DNA from: Maea johnstoni
Taxonomy: Eukaryota > Annelida > Polychaeta > Spionida > Magelonidae
Length of the DNA: 64,000 bases
Assembly: GCA_963942565.1 (NCBI GenBank)
Contig: OZ012699.1
Span: 32,240,017-32,304,016 of the forward strand
Direction of reading: 5' to 3'
How positions within the stretch are numbered: position 1 is the stretch's first letter; every line of letters starts with the position of its first letter. The position numbers were made by a program, and so were the translations under genes. The notes below the pieces were generated by a model that ran no database searches, had not been told where the DNA came from, and saw nothing but the letters and a program-made list of their open reading frames with translations. This document shows, in pieces, positions 11,641-23,010 of the stretch.

Positions 11641-12309
11641 TAGGGCTGTACACCGGTTCTCGGTACCAGCTCCGTACCGAATACCGTCTCGCAAAATACT
11701 GGTGAATACTTGTTTCAATATTTAACGGTATGCTTATCGGTATTTTGCAAAACACAAACCCATGTCAAACATTCAATACTACGAAATAATTCAGTAAAAA
11801 GTTATACTTACGGTTGCCGAACTTGTAAACTTGGAAGGTACGATATAGCGGCGATAGTTCCATCGCCGCTACCATTAATGAACTTGTGATTCTTTTTGTT
11901 ACCGCGTAGTGGCGCTGCTGTAGTGATATACAGCGCCACTACGCAGTAGCGATAAGAATCACAAGTTCACTAATGGTAGCGGCGATGGAACTGTAGCGGC
12001 GATCGAACTGTAGCGGCGATGGAACTATCGCCGCTATATATCGTACCTTCAAGCAGAATGTGGATCTATTCAAGTTAACAAGGTTTGGCTGCCGTAAGTA
12101 TGACTGCTTAGTTTTCACATCTGATCACATGTTGTAATTAAAATACCTGACAGACAACAAATACGTTTAAGGTTTATGTCAGGAACTACGCTAAGTGTGT
12201 ACTTAGCGTAGTTCAAGATACCGATAGCAGTACCTATAAAATAACGTATCGTTTCGACGATACCGGTTATGGTACTGTACCGCTTCACCCTTTGCGGTAT
12301 GCAGCCCTA
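11641..12309. mobile_element. hAT-type MITE inserted in piggyBac
   Basis: A 669-bp element with ends TAGGGCTGTACACCGG and, on the other strand, TAGGGCTGCATACCGC, flanked by an exact 8-bp duplication GTGAATGC (11633-11640, 12310-12317). Length of duplication and TAGGG ends mark hAT. Removing it plus one duplication restores the piggyBac text TAIVNAYV. Subterminal CGGTAC motifs resemble those at the ends of the 6-kb hAT at 30800-36833, which suggests kinship. Confidence 0.9.
11834..12050. repeat. Long hairpin nested within the hAT MITE
   Basis: Starts GAAGGTACGATATAGCGGCG and ends with its complement (TATATCGTACCTTC). The arms also pair through ATCACAAGTTCA and CAGCGCCACTACGC, with two extra tandem copies of a TAGCGGCGATSGAACTG unit in the right arm. 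This is either a separate foldback insertion or the MITE's own stem. Confidence 0.7.
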
Positions 12310-12498
12310 GTGAATGCATACGTTTTGTATACGATTTCCCAGTATCCTCTTCCGGAGCATCCCATGACGCAGCTGCAGTTTTGGATAAAAGTTGCAATGG
12401 AGCTCATCGGTGGATATTACGGATACAAACGAAATCTGAAACGGCAGAATCCCGATGATGTCCCAGTGGCCCAAGCGAACCTGCTTCTTCGTAGCTGC

Positions 12499-12665
12499 GT
12501 GAGGATGCCCGGAAACAGGCCCATAACATATTACTTATAAGCCTAGTGAGTTAGTCATTAGGGGCATGGTGGGTATGGGCCTGTTATGGGTTTTCAAGCT
12601 GGAACAGGCCCATATTAACATTTTACTTATTAGCCTAGTGAGTTGGTCATTAGGGGAATGGTGTG
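12499..12665. repeat. Tandem duplication of ~85 bp at the piggyBac 3' side
   Basis: Two copies of a unit running from ACAGGCCCATA through AGCCTAGTGAGTTAGTCATT to GGGGCATGGTG. A TATGGGCCTGTTA stretch between them pairs with the next AACAGGCCCATA, so a hairpin can form. No gene in it. Confidence 0.6.
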
Positions 12666-13900
12666 TATGTGCAGAATAGTAAGGAGTATTCATATCGAGT
12701 GGTAAAGCCGTACATGGCGATACCAGCCTGGGCAGGTTTGGGGATTAGGCCCCCTATAACCGGCGATACATGTTTGCAGTAATCACCGGCCACGAACTTG
12801 TATGTGTATTTATAGAGGTGAAATGTTGCTCTAAGTGCTATTAATGTGCATTCGGCACACAAAAAAGGTTGTCTGCACTGCCACATTCGGTAGCCAGTAC
12901 GCTTAGTAGCGTTATTGCTAAATTTAAGATCAATGCAGCAATGTGTGAGTCAAAAAAAATAAAAAACAGGAAAAAGTCATAAACGACATTTTTGGGGAAA
13001 TAAAAACCCTGGGAAATATACCTGCTATACAGTATGGCAGCTCACATTATATCTACGCCTATACACCACTTTGTGAGGAACATGTTTCGCAGTTATGTAA
13101 GTAAAACAAGACTCACTTGCAGCATCGCATCACACACTGTTCTTGCATGAGTGAGGTGTTGTCCAAGTTCATATGTAATAATGTGTTTAAACAACATTAT
13201 ACTTTTTTCTATGAAGATTGGAAGTGGGAGGAGTATAGTATAAGTAGAGTATACTATAGTATAAGTATAGGTGAACTTGCATAAAAATTCCTACATAAAG
13301 GGACTCTAAAACTTTTAAAGATTGAGACTAAAATCAATTTGACTCGGAAAAAACCCTACTACGACACATGTACAATTTGCACCTAGTACTCCAGCAGTAA
13401 TTCAGGCACCAAGTATGTGACTTGTGTATCAGCTTTCTGTCCCTACAGCTCAGCATCCTTTCATACCGTATCACCCAACACCAACCACTACAGCCTTCAG
13501 ACCTCTTACTACCGTGTCCTCACCTAGCAGTGTCACTTAGGCAGGTCTTACATGGCAGTCTGTTTTACTGACATATGGCCAACTTATAGCTGTTCCTGCA
13601 ACCTCACCAGCCCCTGCTACCAGGTACTGCAGTGAGAACGTAGGAATTTCTTTTACTTAAACAGATTGTGGATATCAAGACCATGGCAAAAACTTTGAAA
13701 CGTCTATTCCTGAAATTTAATGGGACAGACGTGAAGGCAGCCCTTCAGGAATCTCTATGAACAGAATGGAATGGTGATGTAGACCTGGTAGAAGGTGAAC
13801 TACAACTACCACATCAAGAATATGAAATATGCATAGAAAACTATCAGTACTTCGCTAAATCAGTAAACCAGCAATTATACACCCAATTGGTCATTGCTCT

Positions 13901-14200
13901 ACAAGCAGATGTGGAATATTTAAAGACTGCAGTAGCAGAAGCAACTCAGATATCAACAAAAACAAGAATAAGTGAATAATTCCACACTCATGGAGCTATG
14001 CTCGAACTGTGCCAAATCTAACCTGCTATTGCAACATGCACAGTCCATGCTACAAATTAGGGCTGCCCATGAGCTTAAGTACTTACACTATCTAAGTGGA
14101 CTTCAAAAAAGAAACGTCAGTCTGCTACACATGTTATAGTTCTATTGGCCAGTGATGAGAGAAACAGAAACCGTATGCTATATACTCCATACAACCATCT
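13901..14200 (+). repeat. Duplicated segment, copy A
   Basis: From ACAAGCAGATGTGGAATATT onward this segment is matched by 16611-16945, with scattered substitutions and one indel of about 25 bp. Both copies include the AATTCCACACTCATGGAGCT and CTATTGGCCAGTGATGAG landmarks. Copy A overlaps the charged exon-like part of the Tnp2-like relic. Confidence 0.8.
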
Positions 14201-14785
14201 TTAAATGTTAAGATTAAGCTGTAAGTTTTCATCTGCGATAAACCAGCAAAATCCTTTATGAAATGTGTGAACGGTCACACAGGATCTTTGTTCATACAAT
14301 AGATGTATTACAACAGGAGACTGGTGTGAAAACAAAGTTATCTTTCCAGATTTTAAATGCTGCCATGAGAAGTGATGAAACTTTTGTGCCAAGACCGATG
14401 AAGATCATCATATTGGTACATCACCATTGACAGCTTTGAAGGGTCGAGACATGGTAAAGCAATTCACATCACATGCACATGGTTTGCTTGGAAGTAACTC
14501 GGCAGATGATTTTACCGTGGATGAAAGGATCACCCAGAGTGAGACAGGGGAGTCAGGTGATTTTACAATTATAGACAAAAAAGTCTCTTGGTGTTTACCT
14601 ACCACACGAGTTTGCCAGGAGACCTCGAACACTGACTAGTATTGAGCGCTGAAAGGCTACAGAGTTTCGATTGTTCTTACTGTACACTGGCTTCTTTTCC
14701 CTGACAGATATTCTAACACAAGATTTGTATGATCATTTCATGCAGTACTTTGTGGCACTAACAATTCTGGTTAGTCCAAGACTTA

Positions 14786-15385
14786 AAGCCCGTTCCCACA
14801 TATGCAATCTAGTGTAGCGGCCGCACAGCAACCGCAGCGAATTATGAATCGCTGTGCATCCGCTACGGCGTTCGGTGTGATCCGTTACGCCATCATTGCA
14901 CTCGCTGTACCTCCGCAGCGGTTCACTGTGGCCGAGCATCTGTTGCGATTTTTTTGAACATGCTCAAAATAATCGCTGTTGAAAAAGTAGGGCAGTGGTT
15001 CGCTAATGGTCCGCAGTGCATTCGCTGTGCAGTGATAGTGGTCGTTGTGAGGTCGCTGTGGCATCTTAATTATCGTTATGCTATTGTGTCACTAGTTACG
15101 TAATCGTTAATCTATCGTTACCCTAACTACCTATGTAAAGTTCAGTTAAGCCCCGTTCCCACATCTGCGATCTAGTGTAGCGACCGCACAGCGACTGCAG
15201 CGAATTGTAATTCGCTGCGGTCGCTGTGCAGTCGCTACACTAGATCGCAGATGTGGGAACGGGCTCAACGATCTGGTCGCTACAAAAATTAATTAGGTCA
15301 ATCTACAGCGATTGCACAGCTAATTATAATTTGCTGCGGTCGCTGTGCCGCCGCTACACTAGATGGCAGATGTGGGAACGGGCCT
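14786..15385. mobile_element. TTA-flanked MITE (PIF/Harbinger-type) in the Tnp2-like relic
   Basis: Ends are AAGCCCGTTCCCACATMTGC and its inverted partner GTGGGAACGGGCCT. TTA flanks both sides (14783-14785, 15386-15388), and the host reading frame continues exactly across (SPRL/SQQYLEY). The interior contains repeated TCGCTGTGC motifs, and a perfect-looking inner hairpin at about 15150-15270 repeats the terminal sequence, as if one MITE had inserted into or duplicated within another. Confidence 0.8.
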
Positions 15386-15969
15386 TTAGTCAACAATATC
15401 TTGAGTATGCTTCAGACCTATTGAGGAGTTTCGTGCAACACCATCACATTATATATGGAGTGGAAAGTTTAGTGTACAATTTCCATAGTCTGATATATAG
15501 CACAATACATCATCAGGTCATCAAATCAGATTATGTATTAAGTACTTGCATTAAGGACCAGAAAGAATGCATTATATTGAATCATTTCAAAAATTTTAAG
15601 ATTGGGTAGGATATACAATTTTTGTCCCAAATGAGGCTGCATTCAGCATTTTTTAAAAAATTGATTGGCCTTTTTTTCAAAAGCGACTTGTTGGATTTTA
15701 GCCATTTAAAATGTGAATACATGACATTGATGTGGATGTTCATTTGACAAATTACTTCATTATGAGACTGGTTTGGTGAAAAAAATTGTTTTGTCTACAT
15801 TTTAAAAACCGCTTGTCAGATTATAGCCAGATTTGACATGTCAATATTCTATGTGATATAGATGTGCCTTTGTCATGGATCAGCCATCTTTTTCCAGAAT
15901 GAGGCTGCATTAAAGATAACAATTTATTTAGTCTCAATCTCGAGAACGGATTTGTAAATCATTCATTGT

Positions 15970-17040
15970 GTCAACACTACCTATTTTCTTTTCTTTTTTC
16001 AGTTCTAAAGCGATAAAAATGGTTGAGAATCGTGAGGAGGGCTGGGTACATAGTTGTTCAGAGCAAGTGGCTGACCAAAACTTTACAGAAGCTTAGAAAG
16101 GTATCCATGCCAGCAAAAATCAAGTATTTTATGTTTGGTCTAATTAGGCCATGGAAAATAACATGCCGAGTTGGTTCTGCTTTCTATCTGAAAGGCAAGC
16201 TGGGACCGTTATTGGTTGGATTGGAAGGTAATTTTTTCTATAAAATAATATCTATGAAAATATATTGTCCATTAACATGAAACATCAGGGCATATCATTT
16301 GCAAGTCCTTACATTTAAATCCTTACATTGTTTGATAATCCAATATCTTCATACCTCCCCCCCCCCCCCCTTAATGTATTGATGCCTTATTCCCGAGTTA
16401 AAATGCCACCTCTCCTCCAATATAGACTTGTTTATTATCTACTTTTGATTGCTTATATTTAATGTCAGATTACTATGGAAAGCTTGTGGAAAGTGATGGG
16501 CAGCAGGACACTGGGCATCCTACCTGGGGAACTCTCCTAACTCAAAAAGTGACATCAGCGAGAAGTGTCTGCAAGCGGCAGGGGAAGGATGCTGTGCATC
16601 CCATGACTGGACAAGCAGATGTGGAATATTTAGAGACTGCAATAGCAAAAGCAACTCAGATATCAACAAGAACAAGTGAATAATTCCACACTCATGGAGC
16701 TTTGCTGGAACTGTGCCAAACTTAACCTGCTACTGCAACAGGCACAGTCTATGCTACAAATTAGGTCAGCCCATGCGCTTAAGACTTTTTTCAACCAATT
16801 CAAGTACCTACAATAGCTTAGTGGACCATTCAAAAAGAAGCATCAGGCTGCTACATGTTTTGGTTCTATTGGCCAGTGATGAGGACAAACCATATGTATG
16901 CTATGCCCATCAAATATATATACTCTTTAAATACAACCAGATCATAAAAGATTTCACATACAAAGCTAAGGAACAGTTCAGGGCAGCTGGAGTTCTAGTT
17001 GTAGATAAGTTGTCCAATAACTTAAGGTAGAATGCAAAAG
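15970..17040 (+). other. Coding-like segments, family not recognised
   Basis: A possible exon ends at a GTAATT donor near 16229 (VGSAFYLKGKLGPLLVGLEG in one frame, NNMPSWFCFLSERQAGTVIG in another). A second stretch (16462-16683) precedes the duplicated segment copy B, and an open frame at 16805-17030 (IRLLHVLVLLASDEDKPYVC, FRAAGVLVVDKLS) ends at a GTAGAA. I cannot name the product. Position suggests more of the decayed transposon gene upstream, but no diagnostic motif supports this. Confidence 0.25.
16611..16945 (+). repeat. Duplicated segment, copy B
   Basis: Partner of 13901-14200. The match begins at ACAAGCAGATGTGGAATATT and runs to about AATACAACCAG. The two copies lie 2.7 kb apart in the same orientation, which points to a local duplication or two insertions of related elements. 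Confidence 0.8.
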
Positions 17041-17587
17041 TTTCACAAAAAAAGTTATCTTACATTATCGTTTTTCTCATTTTTTGTCTATGTGTAGCCC
17101 TTCTATTGTTAAGCAAAAAAAGAAGGCGGGTTTGTGATCTGCTCTTAGTGACCTCAACGGAAACACCTGAAATGATCCGATCTTCAAACTTTTAAGCCGT
17201 AAATGATAGTAATCACTTAAAAAAACAGGAAGTAATATAATACTTACCTTAAATAACCGTTTTTTTCCCATAATTTAACACATAGTTGAAGCATGTGTAA
17301 ACAAATCATATGATGTTATATTTAATATTGAATCGAAATGTTTTTCAAACAATTCTTAACTGTAGGAAGAACGGACATAAAAGTAGGGTACAATTGTAAG
17401 AAACGTTGCAATGACGTTCAGATAATTGCCAGAAATAATGTCCTTAGCAACTTGGAACATGAAGCTTGAAAAATGTGTCCTGAAAACCTAAAAACTGGAG
17501 CATTCCACATTAACTGTTTAATCTTCACCAATTTTGTAATCAGAAAGGGGCTTTTAAACATATCCAATAATCAGTTAAATTTAAACA

Positions 17588-18413
17588 GGTAATTATGATG
17601 TTGCAGGCAAAACTACCTCATACTCAGTTACACTTTGAGAGAATGGATGCCGTGGTATGATGACAAGCCAGACTTCACTCGGGTAGACATAAATAGGTAA
17701 TTTGAAAATAATCAAAACAAAAATAGATATAACCTTACCGATTATCGTTATCAGGAAAGGCACAAGATATCGATTCATGTGCAAATTAAGTTACTAAACT
17801 TTATTTTAGGAAAATATAGCTAAAATAGCGTTTACTGGTCCACCGTGGTATTCCATTCTGTTCATCCCAGAATTCACACAAACGCAATATGCACATGTGT
17901 TGGGGTCAAAATGGCAACCCACAACATGATGCTGCAAGTGAGTAATAGTCACACTAACCTGGGGATACCCGTTAAAAGACGCAGGGGGTATCTGCATTCC
18001 AATGAATATGATTTGATTCAATTTGCATTGAAGTACCGAATCGTTAAGAGTTTAGGTGATGATTGTGAGCTGAAATAGAGCACAGCGTTAATTTGTGTGT
18101 ACCTTAATGTACAAATCATTGCAATTTTAGTAATGTCATTGTTGAATTGTTAGGAATTTGAACACTTGCAATTCACTCTGCAGGCCAATTGACAACACAT
18201 GAGGTTTTTTCCGGGAAACGTTTGTAGGAGTAACTACAAACATAGAGTCACAGGAATACCGAAGGCAGCAGAATATCTCTTTTAGTCCCAAACATCCACG
18301 AGCCAGCACCACCGATAACAATGTAACGTTCTTCACCCTGTGCCACCATAACCTGGGAAATTCCTTCACACTTCGTGACTTCAAGTTCAGATGGCAGAAA
18401 CTTGTGAAGTAAG
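17588..18413 (+). pseudogene. Run of exon-like segments, unknown transposon-type gene
   Basis: Three consecutive coding-like segments with splice-like borders: 17610-17697 (LREWMPWYDDKPDFTRVDIN, donor GTAATT), about 17810-18075 (THTNLGIPVKRRRGYLHSNE then YDLIQFALKYRIVKSLGDDC, stop at 18076) and 18182-18413 (HPRASTTDNNVTFFTLCHHN then LGNSFTLRDFKFRWQKLVK, donor GTAAGC). The last motif recalls the C-terminal part of unnamed transposon-type proteins, but I cannot assign a family. The frame between the first two segments is not consistent. Confidence 0.3.
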
Positions 18414-20500
18414 CATGAACACTTTACATCTGCACACCTGAGTGTGACAATTGCTTACATATTCAATTCTGATACGGATTTCTTTGGAGGTGAACATGGA
18501 AGCCAAACCTTTAGCAATACATTTGAATAGATGGACAATCACAAGCTGCATGTAAATATGCCTGTTGTAATAAGATCTTGATGAACATTGTCTAATGTAC
18601 ATAGTTCCTCCTTGGAATGGGAACTTATATATAGTATAATACTCATTTTTACATTGACCTACGACATGTATAAAAGCCACATTACCATAATTTGTGGTAT
18701 AAATCATGGATCCTAAAGTTTTCTTCAATAAATGAATGTTTCCCTCTTTTCAATGAGTTCACAAAACGCATGTGCTCAGACATGCCTTTTATTAAAACAA
18801 AAAGGTTAAAAAAATACAATGTTTTACCCCATTCTTGCAAATTGACCCTAAACTTTGGGTCAATAACTACAAATACATCTTTAACAGTTTTCTATGGCAA
18901 GCATTCCATGCAAATATTGCTAAGCCTTCTGCTTTACTTTTGTAACGCTTGCACTTGCACTTGTTTCAATTCCCATTAGATTCCGCTTTATCGCATCTCA
19001 AATTTCTTCTTGTATATCTAGCTTTAACTACACCTTAGCTGTGCTGCACCCCTGCATGATAACTTGTACACCTCACTAGCACACGCTAATAATAAATGTC
19101 ATATAGTAGTTTGCTCTCCTCTCATTTCTGCGGGAAATCGTGATAATTTCTTAGAACCTTCTCTCCTTTCACGCTACCCAAGCGGTCTAGTGCATGATTT
19201 TTAGATAGCATGGCAGAACGCTACAATATCCCAAACAATCATCAGTCAGGCCAAGATCTCTGCTGTGCTTAAAATGGAGGTATATCCTCAATGTTATTCT
19301 TTCATCTTCATATAAAAGTTTAAAAAATGCTTCAATGCATGTTGTTCCCCGTTGCATGTGCATGCCATCTGACCCTTTCATTTTCATAAATAATATGACT
19401 GCTGCAAAAAATATCAATTGTTCTGTGACAAGGAAAAATTAGGGGGCAAGTGGGTAGAGGGGAAATTCAAGATGCAAATACTGTCTGAAGAATGAACATG
19501 AGGAGAATGAACACGGGAAATGTAGGATGCCAAGTGAGGGATAGGACTATCGCTATGGAAGACAGGCAGGAGGATGAGGTTTTCAGGCGGTACCCGAAGA
19601 CATCATGGTGATTGTCGGACTGGTGGCAGCATACTTGGCACATCCGACTGTGAGAGCACTTGCTCTACCCACAGTCTATGCAGATCTGGTGTCACTGCAG
19701 TACCTGGCAACAGGTATTTTCATATTATGCTGAGTGTCACCGTGAACGTTCATAGCACAATGGTGGGAACGGCAATTCATCACTCGCTATCGTGAACCAG
19801 TTCATTCGTTTCCCTGCAGATGATGCCACTGAAACAAAGCTCACCTATTCAGTACCTCTAAAAATATCTAAATAAATTGAAATGGTCCTAAATTTGAATT
19901 GTTGATTTGGAAATCTGAATATGCTCTGAAGTAAAAGAGGTACAAATAAAGTGCCATAAACCCGGTATTGTTCACATATAAGTAGGCACACATTGCAATA
20001 CTTACGCATCAACTTACAGGCATGGTTGACTTATCCTAAAGGGGCAGCCTGTCGAGTGAATAAGAACTTGTGCACAAATTATATCTATATTTTAATACTC
20101 ACTTGGCAGGTTCGTTGTTGGGGGTTTTCTCGTGGGATATGCCCTGTCGGGCTACACTGCTGCCATGGATCAATTGGTAGTTGTTTCCGATTAATGCATT
20201 CACTTTTGTTTTTTCGAAATTGTGTTTACTTAACTTATTATCTTGAAAAATAGCCGGTTGCCAATGGCAATGAAAAAGTGTCTGCAGCCAGTCCAGGTCA
20301 CATCAATGACATATGTCTGCAGCCACCCGATATGATACAATGTATTTCATACAATGTCGTACAACTGTATCTATGAAATTATACAATGTTGCTCTCCCCC
20401 TCTTTCAACTCTATCTATAAAAGTATACAATGTTGCAAAAAACTCTACATCATACAGCACTATAGGTTGATAGGGAGAATTAGTGCATGTGTACTCAGGG
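18414..20500. other. No gene or named repeat seen
   Basis: AT-rich sequence with only short chance open frames on both strands, none with recognisable motifs or consistent splice borders. No terminal repeats or long tandem repeats were noticed. Confidence 0.5.
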
Positions 20501-20517
20501 CTGTGGTGTTGAAATTA

Positions 20518-21177
20518 ATGCCCCCCTGTCACCCTACTGCCCCTTTATTAACTGCCCCCCTGTCACCCTACTGCCCCTTTATTAACTGCCCCCCCTGTCA
20601 CCCAACTGCCCCCCTGTCACCCTACTGCCCCTTTATTAACTGCCCCCCTGTCACCCTACTGCCCCTTTATTAACTGCCCCCCTGTCACCCTACTGCCCCT
20701 TTATTAACTGCCCCCCTGTCACCCTACTGCCCCTTTATTAACTGCCCCCCTGTCACCCTACTGCCCCTTTATTAACGGCCCCCCCTGTCACCCTACTGCC
20801 CCTTTATTAACTGCCCCCCTGTCACCCTACTGCCCCTTTATTAACTGCCCCCCTGTCACCCTACTGCCCCTTTATTAACTGCCCCCCTGTCACCCTACTG
20901 CCCCTTTATTAACTGCCCCCCCCCCTGTCACCCTACTGCCCCTTTATTAACTGCCCCCCTGTCACCCTACTGCCCCTTTATTAACTGCCCCCCTGTCACC
21001 CTACTGCCTCTTTATTAACTGCCCCCCTGTCACCCTACTGCCCCTTTATTAACTGCCCCCCTGTCACCCTACTGCCCCTTTATTAACTGCCCCCTTGTCA
21101 CCCCACTGCCCCTTTAACTGCCCCCTGTCACCCTACTGCCCCTTTATTAACTGCCCCCTGTCACCCTACTGCCCCCC
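20518..21177 (+). repeat. 34-bp C-rich minisatellite
   Basis: About nineteen tandem copies of a 34-bp unit (CTGCCCCCCTGTCACCC followed by TACTGCCCCTTTATTAA). Unit length varies through the C run, and a few shorter units occur near the right end. It closes into a (TC)n tract at 21178-21200. The unit is open in one frame (PPCHPTAPLLTAP) only because 34 bp shifts frame without creating stops for part of the array; this is not a gene. Confidence 0.95.
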
Positions 21178-21402
21178 CTCTCTCTCTCTCTCTCTCTCTC
21201 ATTATGTATGTGATGTCCAGGGTTCGTCTTTCCCAGGGGCATATGCCCCTAGCTTTTGCTGTGGGCCCCTAGATTCTTTAGACTAGGGGCCCAAAATAGT
21301 ATGTATAGTATTATAATACAGAAATGCTGTTTTTGACCACTAAATTGATTAAAATAGCTTTTCGGGCCCCAAGCCTAAAATATAAGTGTCAGACCCTGGG
21401 TG

Positions 21403-21707
21403 TCACGATATCTTGATTAGTGGGGGCAGGGGTTTGGGGAATTTAAACATGAGTTCTATCAAATTGGCTTGGCAAACTTAACGCCTGGCAGGACTTTCTG
21501 ATCATGGGTGGCCCATGTCCAACTTGCCCTGCCAGACTACTTGGGTTGGCAGGGTACTGTTGAGCCCTGTCCCCTATGGGGATCTTCTCTCCCTTTCTTT
21601 TAAAGAAAGTTGTCGCACCCTCTCTCTCTCTCTCTTATTATTATCATTTAGGTGGTGTTTCAGTATCTTGATTAGTTGGTGCAGGGGTTGGGGAATCTAT
21701 ACATGAG
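21403..21707 (+). repeat. Short direct repeat next to (TC)n tracts
   Basis: GTATCTTGATTAGTTGGTGC and following GGGGTTGGGGAAT (21660-21707) repeats 21408-21450 with small changes. Each copy follows a CTCTCTCT tract. It may be internal Helitron sequence, since a Helitron-type 3' end follows at 21841. Confidence 0.5.
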
Positions 21708-21813
21708 TTAAAAAACAAACAAGAGCGACGTCTATGGTTCTGTAAGGGTTCTATTTTTTTGAGTGGTTAAGGCAGTTTTTTTGAGCTTCACTGAATATGG
21801 CTTAGAATCCAAA

Positions 21814-21841
21814 CCCGTGCTGTGCACGGGGGTCTGCTAGT
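21814..21841 (+). mobile_element. Helitron-type 3' terminus
   Basis: A perfect 7-bp hairpin CCCGTGC/GCACGGG with a TGT loop, then 6 bases and CTAGT (21837-21841), followed by T. Helitrons end in a GC-rich hairpin 5-10 bases before CTRRT and insert between A and T. The 5' TC end and any Rep/helicase gene were not found, so the element may be a non-autonomous one that includes the minisatellite. Confidence 0.65.
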
Positions 21842-22017
21842 TTGTATTATTGTGTAGTAAGACAGGAACTTATTCTTTGTATGGTAATGATGACATTTTC
21901 TATACAAAATGGTTATCTGTGATATTGGCATTTTAAGTTTTCTCTACAAAAATACTGATATGATATTACATCCTGAATATCTAAACAGCTGGGGAGCAAC
22001 AGTATTCACCAGATGGT

Positions 22018-22871
22018 TGGAATGAATGAATGAATGGATGCTTAAAGGCACATCTCGCGGCACACCAAGGCCATTAAGAGCCATAAATGTGTAAAAAAGT
22101 GGTCCTTTGTTACTGTAGAAAAAGCAACAACAAAGCTATGAATAAATAAAAATGCTCACGAAAGAGTGAACAGTTTCTAAGTATAAACTGCACATACAGT
22201 TGTTTCAAAAGAAACTAAATACTTATGTTTTACTAATGGTGAAACAGACCAATCTCATGTAAATAAAATAAAATACTGCCTCGAGGAACTTTCTCAAAGA
22301 GTTCCTTAAAACTATTTACATTAAATTGTCTATTTTTCTTCTCAAAAGATTCAACACAATCAAATAAAATATGTTCGATAGTCAAACGACAATCACATCC
22401 TATGCACTTGGGAGGATCCTCCTTTTTTAAAAGGAAGAAGTGAGTCAAGTGAATGTGACCAATCCGTATCCTAAATGAAATACTCTTCTCATGCCTAATA
22501 ACTCTAAAACCTCCAGGCCACAGACCCAGCTGAGGATGAATTGCATGTGATTTGTTGTTGGTGGCGTCATTCCAATCAGCATGCCATCTGTATTTCATAA
22601 GGACATTGATGTGTTTCTTAAAATCCCCAAAAGGAATGGGGAAATCTGTTTCTCATCTCAAATGTCCTGCTTTGGCAGCAGAATTTGCCTTCTCATTACC
22701 CCTGATGCCAATATGACTGGGAATCCAATATAATGACACTTGTTTATATTGGAGTTGGTTGATACTAAACTGACTAAAATTTGTTGTTCTCAAAGTGATA
22801 CTGGTAATAAATATAAGGTTTGCGGAAAACAAAAACAAAAGTAAAGGAAAAAGACTAAAAAAATAAAGCAC
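22018..22871 (-). pseudogene. 3' part of a LINE with RNase H domain
   Basis: On the minus strand, VSLYWIPSHIGIRGNEKANSA (about 22755-22665) is the end of a LINE-type RNase H, and downstream in the same frame comes RIRIGHIHLTHFFLL, PKCIGCDCRLTIEHILFDC, the cysteine-bearing tail typical of I/Nimb/Jockey-group LINEs. One in-frame TGA lies between them (22653-22655). The 3' UTR ends in an (ATTC)n tail at 22018-22035. The reverse transcriptase and endonuclease are missing (5' truncation). Confidence 0.8.
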
Positions 22872-22964
22872 CTAGTTTTTAACACAAACACAGCTTCTCC
22901 CCCTAAGAGTTAGGAAATCAATCACCCAAAAAATTGTATACCGTCTGAGAGAAAGTGAATTCTA

Positions 22965-23010
22965 ATTGACCTTTCATGTCGATGTGCCTTTAAACTCATT
23001 CATTCATTCC
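22965..23010 (+). repeat. LINE 3' tail fragment, plus strand
   Basis: GATGTGCCTTTAAACTCATTCATTCATTCC repeats the tail of the minus-strand LINE at 22018 in the opposite orientation, so a second short copy ends here. A related tail occurs at 41665-41690. Confidence 0.55.

Larger units (their letters stand above)
10401..12540 (+). pseudogene. piggyBac transposase, broken and interrupted by a hAT MITE
   Basis: Start chosen at ATG 10401 (MAEGANEDFEGFEFAEV, an acidic N-terminus). Then FWSDHPGLGVPLFKNTIPR, YLSVDEAMCPFRGR...YMPLKPIKRGIKVWM (first catalytic Asp, codon 10983-10985), GTYSVGTFRQNRKGFP, YNKYMGGTDLADQLRSYYS (third catalytic Asp near 11537) and HPMTQLQFWIKVAMELIGGYYG after the insertion. 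piggyBac cuts and pastes at TTAA. The frame changes about three times (near 10680, 10905 and 11210). At 11215-11217 the second catalytic Asp position reads Glu (VFENLFTGIDLL). The coding text is cut at 11640 by a 669-bp MITE and resumes exactly after it. The C-terminal Cys-rich domain is missing. A dead copy. Confidence 0.9.
13400..15570 (+). pseudogene. Tnp2/CACTA-like transposase relic, split by a MITE
   Basis: Coding-like text begins with a Pro/Thr-rich segment (about 13400-13620) and a charged segment (13670-13975). The diagnostic part starts near 14380: DEDHHIGTSPLTALKG, LPHEFARRPRTL, KATEFRLFLLYTGFF and LYDHFMQYFVALTILVSPR, then, after the MITE, LSQQYLEYASDLLRSFVQHH and YGVESLVYNFHSLI to about 15525. 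These blocks match the order found in animal En/Spm (CACTA) type transposases of the Tnp2 family (KATEFR.FLLYTG; LVYN.H.L). Several frame changes and stops are present, for example a TGA within the codons before KATEFR. The expected DYMHxVCLG block is degenerate. Confidence 0.7.

Noticed and set aside
18136-18384. Minus-strand 82-residue frame
   Set aside because: Overlaps a better plus-strand exon candidate with splice-like borders and has no motif.
20386-21286. Proline-rich open frames over the C-rich region
   Set aside because: They come from the 34-bp minisatellite. The unit length is not a multiple of three and no start, splice site or domain supports a gene.
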